Assembly: GCA_013398055.1 (NCBI GenBank)
Contig: VZRS01014440.1
Coordinates: 248,001 to 312,000, forward strand
Reading direction: 5' to 3'
Length of the DNA stretch: 64,000 nt
From: Ifrita kowaldi
Taxonomy: Eukaryota > Chordata > Aves > Passeriformes > Cinclosomatidae
Shown in pieces: positions 12,607 through 27,600 of this stretch. Within the stretch, counting starts at the first letter, position 1; each line of letters starts with the position of its first letter. The notes under the pieces were generated by a model. That model made no database searches. It worked only from the letters and a program-made list of their open reading frames with translations, and was not told the origin of the DNA. Both the position numbers and the translations under genes were made by a program.

Positions 12607-15600
12607 ATTTATCCTAAACTTTTTTCCTATCAAATATCTTGGAAGACATATTTATTAGTAACCATATGTAAAAACAGTCCTGAATAAAATGTGAGAATAC
12701 ATATTTGTGAGTGCTGAAATCTTGAATTCAATATAGAGTGCATTAGACACATTCAAAATGACCACGTATATTATATTGGAACATGATTTATAAAACCTTG
12801 CACAGTTAAATGTATATAAAAGTATGATTCCATTGTTAAAATGAGGCTACAATTGTATTGATGACCAGTTACTGTCATCAGTTACTGTTATTTTTAGTGG
12901 CATTCTCAGTGAAGAGAAGGGGCACATATTGCAGAAGCTATCTATGCGTGTGGGTAGAACCTGATGAAAAATGTTAGTTAAAAAAATAAACAGAGTTTTT
13001 TAAAAGCCAAAAGATTTTTGAAATTTTTATTTTGGAAAGGTCAGAATTATTTCTTTGCTTTCTATGCTTTCAAAATAGAAGAATTTCATAGTAGATTAAA
13101 ATGAGGAAGAAAGGGTTAAAAGTCTTAAGTAGCCTGCAAACAATTGATATTTTATTTTATATTAAGATTATTTTTTGACTGATATGAAAATGAAGCAGTA
13201 TGGGACTTCCTTTCATTTTGCAGAAATCCTCTCTTATCATGCCAAATTTATTTTGACTTGAACTGGCTTAATTTTTTCGATGTTGATGGTTCAATGACTG
13301 TATATATTCCTAACCGTAAGTCATATCACAACATTAGCATTACAAGACAACTGTAACTGAGTAGTAAATTTAACATCTTTGAGAGTCTAAAGATTAAGGA
13401 ACTACATATTCTTCATTCTCTTTTCTACTGAGTGTTTTCCTTGGACCACAGAGATTTGCTTTTTGTTTTATTTGCTGTTTTACAACATAAGTGAGAAATA
13501 AGTAGCTCAGACACTTCTTCAGAACATTATCCATTTTAAATATATATGTATTAGTTTTCATGATGTGCTAAGCCCACTGCCATCATCCAGAAATAGTTGA
13601 ATGCTATTCCAAGATGCTCACAATCCAACAGCCAAGAAGACAGAGAGGACGGGAAAAATAAAGGCTACTTTAAAAGGAAAATTGGTGGACATATTAGAAG
13701 TGAAAATATAAGTTGCATTATATAAAGACTTCCTCACTTTACATATGAATGTCAGAACATCTAGTGTCAGTGAAAAAGTATCACTGAACATGTAGGCTTA
13801 AAAGAACCCAAGATGTTACACAGGCAAAACTGCCTTCAAGTTGGAACAAAGGAAAATAATAATAATCTCACTATTCTGCTGTGAGGATTATGCAGCTTGT
13901 ACAGTTAGAGAGCTACAGCCAGATTCAGGCCCACAGCTCCTCTGGCACAGTTTGACAGACTGAGGAAGAAAAGTAGCAAGTGAGTTAAATGGGAGCTGTG
14001 CTTGTGAGCATGAGCAGACACAGAGCCTCAGTGATTCACACGGACACCATGTGCACGTACACACACACACAGAGCATGAAAGTCCCCGGCCAGATCCAAC
14101 TGCAGCAGCCATGTGCATGCCATCAGTCACCGCACCATTTTATTCCCAAGGCATTTCACAAACTGTGCCCATCAGATCTGTGTGGGTAGTACATGTGGAG
14201 GAGGTTCTTTTTCTTCCTAGTTATTGGTATGGCAACAGTTAGTTATATCTTGGTTGCATTCAGAAAATGATAGAAATTCTTTGGCTGGATCACAAACAGG
14301 CAAAAAATGTGACAAATGTTAAAAAGTGTTTTTATCAGATCAGTTTTAATTGGATAATAGCCTACTGCATTACGGCAGGGAACTGGTTTTTTTCCCCAAA
14401 TGTGTTTAACTGCTTGCTGAATAGTGTCACCCCTGTGATAGAAAAAGACATGTCAACCATGTACTGTCTTAGAGTTCCTATTGATAGATTAGGTTTACTC
14501 CATACAGATAGTTTCTTTCTAAGATTTACAGAAAAACAAAATTAGATAACTTTTCTGCTTTGAACTTTGGCACCTCTTGCAAACCATGGAAGAGAGCATC
14601 CAAGCAGAGTGAAACCTGAGTTTCAGCTTCCTCCCCTCCTCACATAATGCTAATGAATTGAAGCAGATCCAAATGTTCTAATGCTATAAGAAACTGAGCA
14701 TTTTTTTTAGGCCAGAAGTAGCATAAAATCCTCACAGAATCATAGCAGATATATAGTTTAGGAATAAGGTCTCTTAAAGGACTGTGTTGTACATCTTGCT
14801 TTCTGCAGATTCAATTTTCTGGGATGTCTCTGCTCAAGAAGTCTCTTGACCATCCCAGTCTGAGACAACAACTTGAAACACGTGGCTGTGGTCAATGGAA
14901 CTGAAATAAAACATCCATAAACTCTGTGAAGGGTTGGGTCCAGGTATAAATGCTATCACTGGGAGACACTATGCTAATTATTGCCCAGCCGTGCACTGAT
15001 AGCCACAGTGCTGTAAACTGCAAAGCTCATGCAAGGCTACCTTCCCTCAACCATCAGGGCATTTATCTACTTCCATCTTATAACACTTTGGGAAAGCTGA
15101 CTTTTCCAGTGATTACATCCTTGGGATATATCCAAAATGCATGAGCATGTATGTGTGTATAAGACATTTAATCTTAGTCCCACAAGCTGTTCCAAAAATC
15201 CTTTCTTAGGAGCGTGTTCTATCTGCAAGGAATCATCTTGCTTTCTGATTCATTCTGTGAAGCACAGATTGGCTAATCAAACTGTAGATTTTTATTATAT
15301 GATTAAGGAAGCAGTCCCTTGTTATTTATGCCTAATAACACCCTTTTTTAGATGATACAGTAAAGTCTACCCTCAGAATGAATCCGGAAAGAATGAGGAA
15401 AATACCACATATCTTCTGCAATGAAAATTCTTGTTCTGACACAAGCTGTTTATGGGATTATACATCTTTTTAACTATATGGTCTTCAGAAACCAACACAG
15501 ATTTATTTTCTTCTCCAATACCGTCCAGCACCCCACATCACTGGGTAAATTCCAGGCTTACTGATGCTGTTTCTAGCATCACTTCTGCACTGCAAAATAT

Positions 15601-18600
15601 ATCTGGTAGATGTTATTTCCTAGACGAAATGGTGCTGATCTGCTACCATCACAGTCAAAATCATAAACTGTGGCATAATTAGTTGAATGCACAAATTTTG
15701 CTGATTAATCTTCCCAAAATATGTGAGATGGATGTATTATTTTTAGAGAATCACTTTTCAGCATATCTAGATACTCAAAACATCAGAGACTAAAACTCAA
15801 GTGAAAAATAATCCCGTATTTCTGGGAGCCAGAGCGTGAAGTCTAGATAGCAGTGATCAGGACAAGAAAAATCTATGTTTAGAGAATCCTTTACTTCCTA
15901 TAGAACTCTTGGTCACCTCTAATTATAATAGTAAGTCAACTGGCCATCTGCAGTGTTCTTCAGGCATGGTTTACAATTTTTTTGTTGAGTAGAACATTGC
16001 TTATAATAGACAACAAAGGGTGTTCGTGAAGGGCTTGTGGTGAACAAAAGTTATTTCCTAAGCAAAGTGGAAATCAAGAGAGAGGTCATTCCTCAGATAT
16101 GATTTTTCAGATTGTTAGATCCTTGAGTATACATGCTAACAAATACAATTTCATAAAACAAGAAGATGATACCAGACAAGATAATGGGCACCGATTATGC
16201 AGGATGGCGTTAGTTTGGTAACAAAAAGGGTTGGTGAGATCTTTACATCCTTCTCACATGGAGAAATTGTCCCCTGTTCTTACAGACGTTAGTGACAGAC
16301 CTGAGGAAGGTTTCTGAAGTGATTGAAAACCAGATATTTTCTGAAGAACTTGTCTGTGTAACCCGGACAAAGGAAAATCTAAAATGGCTTCCCATGTGTA
16401 GTGTTACTTGTAAGGGTATTCTGAGGAGTACAAACTCTGAGGTACAGCACAGCTGATAATGACATAGTTTTCTCCTGAGCTATTTCAAAACAGCTTAGGA
16501 GATCAGTCAGGTAACTGTAACTCACATACTTATGTTTGTAAAATATTCCTCCCTTATTCCTATTGAAAATCTTCACTGATTGGTCTCCTGCAGAACTGGT
16601 TGGGAAACAAAATTTTCTTCCATGGTAAATTAGTTTCTACTTCAAAAAAAAGATGAAAAAAATGGAGTATCAAAAAAAACCTAGGGTGAAAAACTATAAG
16701 AAGTTTCAAAATGAAAATGTCAAAGTGAAACATTACCACACCTCTGGTTGGAATAAACATTCCTGAGCAACTTGACCTGGTTTTTTGTTTGTTTGTTTTA
16801 ATTCAAGCAATTATTTGGAACAGAAAAGTATCTTTGTTTCAAACTGTCACATTGAAATGTGGAGGGTTTTGTTTTGATTACCCAAATTGTAATATAAAAA
16901 AATATGCACTGAAATTGACATTTTCTCATAGAAAGTTCTTATTTCAGCAAAGCCACATTTTCCAAGAGGAAAATTTTTCAACCTGCTTTACTTGCCTGCC
17001 AGGAAATATGAAGCTGTCTAAAACCAGCATCTTACTAAAATTTTCCCAACATGAAAGCTGCTGCAATTTTTCAGTTGAAACTTTTAAAATGTTCTGTTGA
17101 TGAAGAGAATTTGGCCATGAAACAGAGCAGTGCTTATTATAGCACCAATGCACGGAAGTCAGTTAGCACACTTCATGGCTATCACATGTTCAATTACAGT
17201 GGCAAATTCTAAGCATGGGTCAAACGCAAATAAACCCAAGCATTTACATTTCTGCTTCTTTAAACATTCCAGATGTAGGGGTTTTCCATTTACTTCACCT
17301 CAGTCAGCCGAGTTCAGTGTAGTGGGATAATTAATTCCCTCAAGTGTTCTGCAAATATTTCAGTCCAGATATATCTTTACCTCTTTGTGAAAGTGGATAT
17401 ACTTTCTAACAAAGGCATAAGAATAAAGTGATCTAAATCCAACTGACAGATTAGAATCAATACAAAATCTTACCAAAAAGTCTGCAAAAAAGCAGAATAT
17501 AAATAACATGCTTTAGAAATGTTTGTTGTTACTACAAAATGCAATGCTACATAAGCAAGATTGTTATATAGTCTTATCTGTAATAATTTTCTGGGCACTA
17601 GTTGTAATCAAGCAGAACTGGATGCTTTGGTATACCTCAATGTTTTGATATCCACACTGAAAATTTTACAGATGTTAGTTTTCCATAAAGTGATGAAGAT
17701 CTACTCTCAAAAAAATAGGTCTATTCAAGGATCTGAAAGTAGTTACCTCAAAATTACAAACAGCATCATTCTTCCAATTTTAGTTTTGTTTGTTCTTAGT
17801 ATTTTAGCTCCATATAAATGACTGACCAATACTGTCACAAAGGACTTAGTTTTAAAAATCAGGCTAGTATTGGAAAATTTCAATTCTGAATTTAACATTC
17901 CAATAGGTACTTAGGTACACTGAGATCCATTAGCCTCCTTTGTATCAAGGTTTATAATTCCACCTCTAGTCTGAAGCATGTGAATATCTTAATATGCAAA
18001 TACACACATTTACAAACAATTCTGCCAGTATGAATTCCAAATCCAGCACTTAAGACACCAGTATAGGAAAGAAATACATATTTCAAAATAAAGCTTTGAC
18101 ATTTCTGGATAGAAGTTCAAGCGTCTTCTACATTAAAAGGCTGCCTTTATGCCATGTTAACACACAACATTAAAGAAGGACTTCTCCTTTAACATGTTTC
18201 TTGTGGTCAGAGCACAATTATATGGGCAATTCAATCATATAATCCCGGGAACACCATGAGGGATGAAGTGAGATCCTGTCTTGGAAGAGATCTTAAAACA
18301 AGAATCCTATGCAGTATGCGATATGAGGAATCCTTTTCGTCTCCAGGATACTGAGGTTTCTCACTCTGAACCAATTCTTCCCACACAGTTACCTTAATTC
18401 TCTCTCCTGTGAAGTCATTAGGCTAACCTTTACAACATGAATAGAGGAAGAGGTGATCTTTGTTTGACAGCAATAATAAGCACAGACCCTTAATTTCAAT
18501 TATGCAGAGAAAACCATAGAAACAGAGGAAAGAAGCAACCTTAGTCTAGGTAATATCAAGGTCGGTTGGTACCAAAAGCATTCAATTTCTGCTTCCATAA

Positions 18601-20721
18601 AATTAAAAACTTCAGGAGGAAAAGGCCGGAAAATTAATAGCAATTAATGGAATATGGAATACTAGGGGGATGCTGACTACTTTCTCAACTGGTCTAGAAT
18701 TACTTAAAGAATTAGAATACAATCAATGGCACTATAGCTGGGGCAAGTTCTACATAAAGGTAAAGGAGTAAGTTGTCCACAGTAGTAGAGCCAGGGACAG
18801 CAAATGAGTATTAAAGTCATAGACAGGCAGGTCTGCAGCGATTGCTAAGAAGGAAGCATCAGAGTATACTGGTCAGCTGTGGCTGCAGTCATGAAAGGAT
18901 GGGAGAACCTGGGATTAGGAACAGAAATGTTAGTGGCACCTTTTCCTGCCAAAAGCAGACACTGGCAAAACTGACACTTTATAATACTCCTTGCATTAAA
19001 AAAAGGTGCACTGACTTCAAAGATCTCCTCTGGCATCTTCCCTTTACATGGAAGAATTGTCCAAGTCTGAATGCTTCCAGGGGATGCAATTCAGATATTT
19101 CCACATTCCTGAAGAACTTTGAGCTAATTGTGATCATGGTTTACGCAAGAACAGGCTCTTAAATCTCCTTTTTGATCTTCCTCAGTCTGGCATCACCTTG
19201 GGAATAACATTTCTCTGACTGCCTAAGACTACAGCAGATTCACGAGGACCATTCCACCAGCTCAGAATAGGATGAATCCTTAAGGCTGGGGCTCAGATTT
19301 CCTCATAATCCAAACCTCCAATTAAGACAGTTCTTTTAGGCAGAATCGTGGGGATGAGTGCTGTAAAAGCTGTCTATTCCTGATTTAGCATTTTGTAGCT
19401 GTAAGGAGAAGGGAGTAGGAGTCTGTAACAACAGGGATTAGATTGTACTAAGAGCAGGTTCCTCATCGTCTTGCTCTGCTGCAAAACCTTGGGGCGACTG
19501 GACACGAGACCAGGGACCTGACCTTTAAGCAAGATGGAATATCATATAATTACTGTTCTGTGTAAATCCACTGCTTCTCTCCTCCCAGCTTTTCACAAGC
19601 TTGACTGACTAAGGATCTACTTTGAGATTTAACATATTTTTTAAATATTGTATTGTACCTTACACAGAAGGTGATTTACTCACTTTGACTAACTCATGTT
19701 CATACTATCAATTTGCAGGTCCAAAGCTATCTTCTAGTCAGACTGCTTTTTAGGGATCACACATTTCCAGTTGGAGTATAAACTAGTTTTCAATTACTAA
19801 CTAATGATTTTTTTACATAGATATATTTTTATATCTATATATATGAAAGTAATGGTGCAAAATAAATTGTTCAGACTTTGCTAGCTCTGAGCATACAACT
19901 ATGTACAACTCTGAGTATATCAAGATAGAGCCTACCTCTTATGGACGAGAATTAAAAATGTCTACTCAAACAAAACAAGCATGCAAATAACTCAAAAACA
20001 TTCAGAAAAATGTTTGGAAATTAACAAGTCAGAAAAGTAAAATTGAATTAAATTGCTATCCCTTCCTAAAAAAAAAAATCTTTGAAATATCTAAAATTTT
20101 TTAAATTACATATTTACTATCCAAAGACAATAAAGAGAAATAAAAAAGAAACAACAACATGTGAAATTATTATTATGAGTTATACAGCATTAAAACTCAG
20201 TGCATTGTCACCTCAGTGAGTTAAGATACAGAATATTTTCTCTAAGAACAATAGCAAAGGACCAAATAAAGTACTTGTGGTTCAGGTCTGATCATTAGCT
20301 TGTCTTGATTATTAATTAAGGACACATACACCTCATAGGTCCCTAACTCATCTGAGGAGCCTACATTCCTAAGAGCTGGCTCCTCGTTAAATTATGAAAC
20401 AGCCTTAGGAAGCCATTGCCTTAGTTTATGAGTCCAGGTTGGAGCATAAGAAGCAAACATGCAGTGAAAATTTTTGGACCCAGTCAGACTTAATGAGAGC
20501 TGTTATGCCAGTTTTTATTGCAAGCCCTAGGTGAAGTCAACACCATTAAGGACAGAAGGTGGTGTAAGGTAGCAGGCAGTGCTGGAAGGAGCCTATTCCT
20601 TCTGCTAGAATCCGTCCTTTGTCTCCTATTGTTATTGGCTGCTTGTAGCCTCAACATGATTAAAAAACTTTGTTTGGAGCCTTTTACTATAATTCACAAC
20701 TGAATGACTTTCACAGGCATT

Positions 20722-20807
20722 AAAAAAAAACAACAAACAAACAAAAACAAAAAAAATCCAAAACCTAAACCAAAACAAAAAAAACCCAAACCAAAACAAA
20801 AAAAAAA
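20722..20807. repeat. A/C-only low-complexity tract
   Basis: Eighty-six bases composed of A and C except for two T. It contains AAC and AAAC units and AAAACCC-like units. The long phenylalanine-rich frame on the other strand (20632-20832) is produced by this tract. Confidence 0.9.
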
Positions 20808-21643
20808 TGAAAACCGTACTAACAATCTTCAATGATTTCAGGATTAATGACTACTTTGTTGAGCCACAGCCATGTCCTGCTCATGTGATCTCAACTGGGT
20901 GGCATCTGCTCTTTTCCACATTCTCCACAGATGAAGAAGCATGTGTCTAGAGTACCCAGGTCAGTGTATTAATCAAGTGTGTTAGTGACAGCACTACCAA
21001 CCTCAAGCACAAAATTTATGAATCACTTCTCTCAAAAAAAAACCAAAAAAACCCAAAACTATTTTTTTCTTAATTATGTATGTACGTACTTTTATCTATC
21101 ACTTTCTGAGCCTTCAGGGTGAAACTGTGCATTGTTTTCAAGTTTCTCTTTGAAAGGAGAAGGTTAGGAAGATATTGGTTTTTCTGTTCTAAGAAAACTT
21201 GAAAATTCCAGTCATCGGTTTTCAAGAATTTTGCTTCTGAGAAAAATACATGCAATGTCACTCAGACCCATGATGAATTATTAATACTTGCCATTGCTTT
21301 TGTAGCAAATTAGTGGCTGATCTCTTTATTCGTCAGATCTATCACCCCTGTGGGCTGAATAGGAACAGGATTAACATCCTTCTCTGCCCCCACATTTCTC
21401 CTTAGTGTAATTAGGAGTTATGCAGGCTAGGAATTGTCTAGCAGTCCGCTAGGTGTAATGACTAATGCTTCTGATCCCGGCTAGGCTACAGGACTTTTCC
21501 CAAATTGTTCCTGTTTGAATTACTGCATGTTTAAAAGCAAAAACCAAACCAAACAAACCTTCTGAAAAACTATCTTATATTTAAGCTCTTGTGATGAAGA
21601 ATCCACCTTGGTAAATAATTCTGATATCTAATTATCTTTTCTG

Positions 21644-21691
21644 AAAAAAACAAAACAAAACAAAACCCACAAAAAAACCCCAAACCCAACA
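21644..21691. repeat. A/C-only low-complexity tract
   Basis: Forty-eight consecutive bases of only A and C, starting as (AAAAC)n and ending in AAACCC-like units. Confidence 0.9.
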
Positions 21692-24029
21692 TGTTCATTA
21701 ATTCAGGACATGTTTTACTTCAAATACAGACAAGGTGTCTGCTGAAAAATGCTTTGCCAACACATTTATCATCCTCCCAATAACTATTCCTTTCACTTGT
21801 TCTCAGTTTCCAATACTTCTCTTTATTTCTGAACACATTAAATGGATACATGATAGAACAGTAGAAGTTGCTTGCACCAGCGCCAAAGTGATAAAGCCTC
21901 CATGGCAATGGGGTTTATTTCTACTGTTAAAAGCCACACCAGAGCTTTTAGCTACACTGTCACATTGGGGGTTCATCTTCAATAATTCCATGTAAAGAAA
22001 GCCCCCTCTCCCTCTTCTCCATCCCTTCCCTCTCTCCACCCAGGATATCAAAGTAATCTCCAGGACCATTCTAATTTCTTACTTTCCTTGGTCTTTAAAC
22101 ATAGTATGATTCTGTTACACATTACCTTTAATTTGAATTTCAAGTGGAGGTCTTCAATAATAAAATCAAGAAAACAATATCGCTCCTGTCATGAAAAAGT
22201 CCATATTTACAAAAAAAGCACCACTAAATAGCGAGTTTTATTTTACCTAAACACTCTTTGCATGAATGGTTAATCTAATCAACCAGTTTGCAGATGAAAT
22301 TGCAACTTTGAACTTGCACTGAAAGCAAAGTATGTGGTGAAATTCTTTAGCATAGCTCTCCATAATGTCTTTGTAAATTTCTGAGACAGAAGCCATGAAG
22401 TGTTGTAACAAATGTAATTATTGTCACAGTTCTCTTCAGTTGGGGTAGCAACCACTCTTCAAATCGAAAAAGAAAAGAAAGATCACATCAGGTATCTTGG
22501 AAGTTGAGTGATGTAACATATATTAGCAGAACACCTCTATTGCACTGTAAAAACTTGTGTTTAAGCCAGCATTAACCTACTACCTATTTTAGTTGACAGT
22601 AGTCACCTCAATAGAGGAGCATAGGGCTCAACATGGTACTCTTGATAAGGTAATTAGATTATTCTGAGCTCTGTGCTTCTGTGATAGGTTTCACAAGAAT
22701 AGGACCAAATACCTGATGAGGCAAATAGAAGAAAACTCATTCCAGGGCAATGAACAGGACAATAGAAGAGAAGGTGTTATGAGTCGGCTGTAATGAGAAG
22801 AAGGAGAAGAAGAAACGTTGACAAACTATGGTTTTCTTCATCTCAGCAGGCCAACCATTTGAGAGGAGGAGGTTCTACAGATTCCAGGCAAATAGAAACA
22901 TCCTATCAATGCTATCTCTTACTTCCCTGATGAAAGTAAAACGGACAGGAATAGTTGTCAGGTAGTCAGGCACTGGCATGAGAATAGCTGAAAGAAGAAA
23001 CTAATTCTGTACTAGAATGGGTAAATTGCAAGATTTTGAGTATTACTGGAGATTCAGTGAAGAGACAGGTGGTTCACATCATTGAAGAGGACTCAGTTAA
23101 CAAACAAGGAACAATTGCACTCTGTTTTGTGGCATTTTTTACATATGGCTTTCAGAGGGTGTGAGGTGAAGAGAGTTTTTTCAGAGAGTTTTGAATGTAA
23201 ACCGAGTTCAGCATGTATGAGCCCAAAGACCTCTGTGTAGAGCCACCTCTCAGGAATGCCGCCTGACAAATTTAAAGGCTTGGCTTAGTTGAAATATGGA
23301 TGTCATATGTCTCTAATAACCAGACATCCAGCTAATCATGGAAACTTTCCACAGGCAGAATAGTCTTTTCTACGCATTTGCGCCTACAACGAATGAGACA
23401 CCAGTCCTGTTTGGAGTGCATATACCATTCTAATAACTAACCATAAATAAATGTGATTCTCACCTAGAGCTAGAATAAATTGAAAGCAAGTTTTTTATGA
23501 CATGGCTATCACAGATGAGGGCACATAAATGATTGGCACAATAAGTTAGCCCTTCTCTAAAATAGAACATGATTTGATCCTATTGCTGAATCAGTCTATG
23601 CATTAAAAAAAAAGAAATTAAGGCCTCTTCTATTAAAACAACATATTTACTTAAAGACGATTGTTTTCAATGAGGCATTTTGAGCACAAGTGTGTGTATT
23701 ATAGAGTAAGAGAATTGAAAACCTGTGAGGACCATGTCTTCACAACTAAATTCAAAATAGAGTGGGGCCCAAGAGATTTGAGCTAACTCCCTCTGCCACA
23801 GATTAATTGAGCAACGTTGAGCACTTAACATCACTCTTACCATCACTCTTAGTGGTGCAAGAAGCACACAGATATAGATGTTTGTTCAGAGAGAAATTTC
23901 CTCTGAGAAACATCTTACCTTTGTAATCATAGCCAGAGCACAAGTAATGGCAGAATAGTCTCCCATTTTTCCTTTGTTTAAGTAGGGCTTAATTTAGAGT
24001 TCAGTGTGGGAAATGTGTTCATCCATGTA

Positions 24030-24690
24030 GAATCAAAGAATCATAAAATCACAGAATAATTCCGGTTGAAAGGCGTCTCAGGAAGTCTATAGTCCAAACT
24101 CTTACTCAAAATGGATTCACCTTTGAGATCAGACTGTGTTACTCAGAGCCTTATATCCAGTCAGGCCTTGGAAACCTCACAGAATGGAGACTGCGCAACC
24201 TCTGTAGGGAAATGCTGCTTGACTGTCCTCATGGTAAAAAAAAATTTTATTAGGTAGAAACCCTTGATAAATCGCCACTGTTTTTTGTCCACCCACCATG
24301 CACCATCTTGTCGAGTCTGGCTCAGTCTTCTTCATACTTTGTAGGTACTGAGCATTGTGGGAGTGGAGGGCAGCTATCGGGTCTCCCTGAAACCTTCTTT
24401 TGAATCGGCTGAACTAGCCTTGGTTCTTTGCTCTCTCCTCACAGGCCAGGTGCTCCGGCCCCCACCAACTTGGTGGTCCTCTGCTGAACTTGCTTATGAT
24501 GTCTTTCCTGTATTGGGAGGCCTAAAACTGGATGAAGTATCTAGATATGGTATCACAAGTAAGGGAAGTAAAGTAAAGGGAATAAGCAGTTCCATCTACT
24601 GCCTGTGCTCTTGTTAGCACAACCCAGGATGCTAATGGCCTTCCTTGCAAGCAGGGCATTCTGCTGGCTCATCCTGAATCCTTAACCATT
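24030..24690 (-). mobile_element. CR1 LINE fragment, 3' end, reverse orientation
   Basis: On the + strand the element opens with the reverse complement of the CR1 3' terminus: three imperfect AATCA(T/C)AGA-type octamers (24034-24058), then a GGTTGAAAGGCGTCTCAGGA-like segment, a CCTTGGAAACCTC/GAGACTGCGCAACCTCTGTAGGGAAATGC block, and at the far end CCCAGGATGCTAATGGCCTT followed by GGGCATTCTGCTGGCTCAT. These are in the order expected for an inverted CR1 3' segment. The middle (about 24230-24590) is strongly diverged and carries indels. The copy is 5'-truncated, as usual for CR1, at about 24690 (limit approximate). The 86-codon frame at 24357-24617 lies inside the element and is not a gene. Confidence 0.88.
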
Positions 24691-27600
24691 TGATGCTAAA
24701 TGTGATTTTATCTGTCAGCCTGATACATCTTCTCATACATGCCAGGACGTAAATGCATGTGTGAAAACAGGTATGCATGTATAGGTTTAAAAGCACAGGT
24801 TTCCATCTTTCTGGTACTTCCAATACTGCCTCTTTCAGCAGCATTAGTAGTGCCAGCAGAGGCCCGTGGGATTACACAAGCAAAATATGAAGCAGTTTCT
24901 GCTTGTATATCTTAACTATCTGATATAAGACAGGGTAGAGATAGTAAATACAATCAACTGTTCTTAGGCAAGGACAGTAATGTGGCAGCAACAGGATTTA
25001 ATTGTTCCTTTGGCTGGCTACCAGTATCATCAGCCAAGCTAGAAGCAAGTAAACTAAACATGATTTGGTTGAATCAGTGTCCATCTTCAGTTGGATGATG
25101 GTTTTGTTAAACTTCACGGTTGACCATTTAGCATCCAACTGCTCACTGTCAACCCAATCCAGTGATAATCTAGCACAACATTTTTTGTTCCTCTGGATTC
25201 ATTCTTTAGGCATGAGTGGTCCTATGCCCTTTTAGCATAGTTCAAATGAACTCAGCTACCAGCTGGGCTTAAGGAATTTCTGAAATTTTCTGAAGAAAAT
25301 TTCATGTTTAAAGATTGTATACACTTCTGAGTAGTTCAAGATGCTGACTATAGAAAAAATAATTAAAAAAAATCGGTAAGGGGAATTACAACTTCATATG
25401 AAACTCCAGTTCTCATGCCTGTCTCATCCATGGACAATGCTGTTGATGTTAACAGGAAAAATAAACAAGGAAGTGAAGATGAGAATAAGAGGAAGAGAAT
25501 GTTGGGTAAAAATGAGATAAGTATTGAACTACTTTGTAAACACATGGGCCATATGGTGCAGACATAAACAGTGTGAGCTTTCTTTACCAATATTATGCAG
25601 TCTGTAACCTCTCTTTCAGATAACTCCTCTCTGCCAAATGTTTTTCGTCTTTAATATTGCAGACTCTACAGACATGCATGCTTATATATTCCAGAGCTAG
25701 ATTAAGCAGACAAACTTTCCTAAACTACATCCATTTTCTGCTAAGTACCAGTAACAGCTGGATTGCCTTAAAAAACAACCAACCAAACAAACAAAACTCT
25801 TCTGCCACTTTAAAAAAAAAACTAAAACATTAACTTTTACTGAACTTAATGTGCAATGTCTACTAAAGGTATAGATTTTTTGCATAGATTTCAATTGTAA
25901 TATAACCATTGCCAGGTCTGATGTTTGCCATGGATTGCAACTGCAGGGACACATTAAGATTTTTATCTGGTTTTACTGTACTATGGGTTTGAAAATCCAT
26001 GCCCAGCTATTTGGCAGCCTATTTTTGATCTCTAGACTTTTGTGGCTAATTTGCTTTAATGGCTTTTGAAGACCCAAGGATTGCAGGAGAGTACTTTCAG
26101 AAGCAAATTGCATGCTATCTCAGTCACTATGCTGATAAATATATAGATGATGATGTCGAACTATCAAGTGTTCTTAATGTAGCAAGCACCTGGTTTTAAT
26201 TCCATCATCTAATATATCATTTTGTCATTAGCCCATCATTTACAACTCATTTTAGCAGTATGTACATTGATACTTTGCAAAATTAATGTAATAATCCTAA
26301 AATTTTTTGGCTTTTTTTTCCTATTGGCCTGCCTGCATTTTTTCCCAAGAGTTTTGCAGCAATGCAGACTTCTGCAAGATTTTCTTTTTCAAATGACACC
26401 TTCTGCATAAATCAGCCTATTTCTATTTCAGTCAATGAGTGTTATACCAGTTTGCACAGTATAATGGCCTGCTGCAAAAATGCCCTTTTAGGACTGTCTG
26501 AGAGAAGTCTTACACTCCATTTACTGTGCTAGTAAGAATGAGAGGACAGTTCTAAAGTAGTGCCCTGTTATTACTGTCTCTCTACAGACAGATTGAGTAG
26601 ATACCTTCATCCCAAGTCTGGTAGCTGTACGGTTGAGCCCATTATGACAACTGGATAATAAGTCAACATTTTCCCTGCTAGCAAGCAAATTTTAGGGATC
26701 TAGTGAGGCTTTGTATAGTTCGAACCCTCATAAATCAAAGCCGATGTAGAAGTAAAGTTCTGCTGGATGGTTCAGTACTTAAACACCCAGACTGCTTCTA
26801 TTCATCCTTCTGAGAGCAACCAACAAACTTATCAGTGACTGCAATGAGGGTAAGAACAATCTGGGAATACCATTAGGATTTACACAACAGTGTTTGTGAC
26901 ATTTTGTCCTGTTGCCTCACTTTCATTTCAGCTGCTGCTCCATTTTGTTTCTAAATCAACAGCATATTGTTTGCAGGATTACTATATCATCTGTTTCCAG
27001 GAAGCTTTCTGAATTTTACATTACTTTTTATTCCTGCAATGTACCCAGCGGGGAACTGAAGCTGAGTAGCGCCTTCCCCCTCACAGGATATTGTGTTAAC
27101 TACCAAACTGCATGTCCCTGCATGGAACTTTTTCCAGGAAACTTCGGTTCATTAATGATTTGAAGACCCTGTTCGGGTAATACAGATCTATTTCTATATT
27201 ATTTATTTTAATTTATTCTATTTAGTACAGATACCTGAGCCTACACTGCATTTCAAGTGCCAAACTTCTGATACTGCTCTTTGTGCCCATTTTTTTTGAA
27301 GTTACTTACTTTATTTCCAGATCGTGAAATACTTTTAAGTGGAAGCAGCTGTATCATGTATACTGAATGCTAAGCACATCCAAACCAGGTTAACCTAAAG
27401 GGCAGGTATGCTTTAAAGATATGGTAACTCTGCCCTGTTATCGGGGTTCACGATGCTAAGAATATCCAGGAACAGTTCTGCAGAGTTTATGTTCTGCAGT
27501 TGCTATTTTAAGACATCTTTCATTCCCTTTTTCCCTCAAAAATGCAGAGCCAAACCCCATTAATGCCCCAAATACATCTTACATTAGTAAGATGTAAACA

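Larger units (their letters stand above)
12607..24029. other. Intergenic DNA with no recognisable gene
   Basis: About 11 kb of AT-rich sequence. Open frames are short and show no family resemblance. A/C-only low-complexity tracts occur at 20722-20807, 21034-21060 and 21644-21691. A short run of CA repeats lies near 14059. A stretch at 14736-14790 faintly resembles a CR1 3' end but is too diverged to call. Confidence 0.55.

Noticed and set aside
14736..14790. Faint similarity to an inverted CR1 3' end (CAGAATCATAG then GTCTCTTAAAGGA)
   Set aside because: Only short matches, and the following sequence does not continue as CR1. It may be an ancient copy but cannot be supported by eye.
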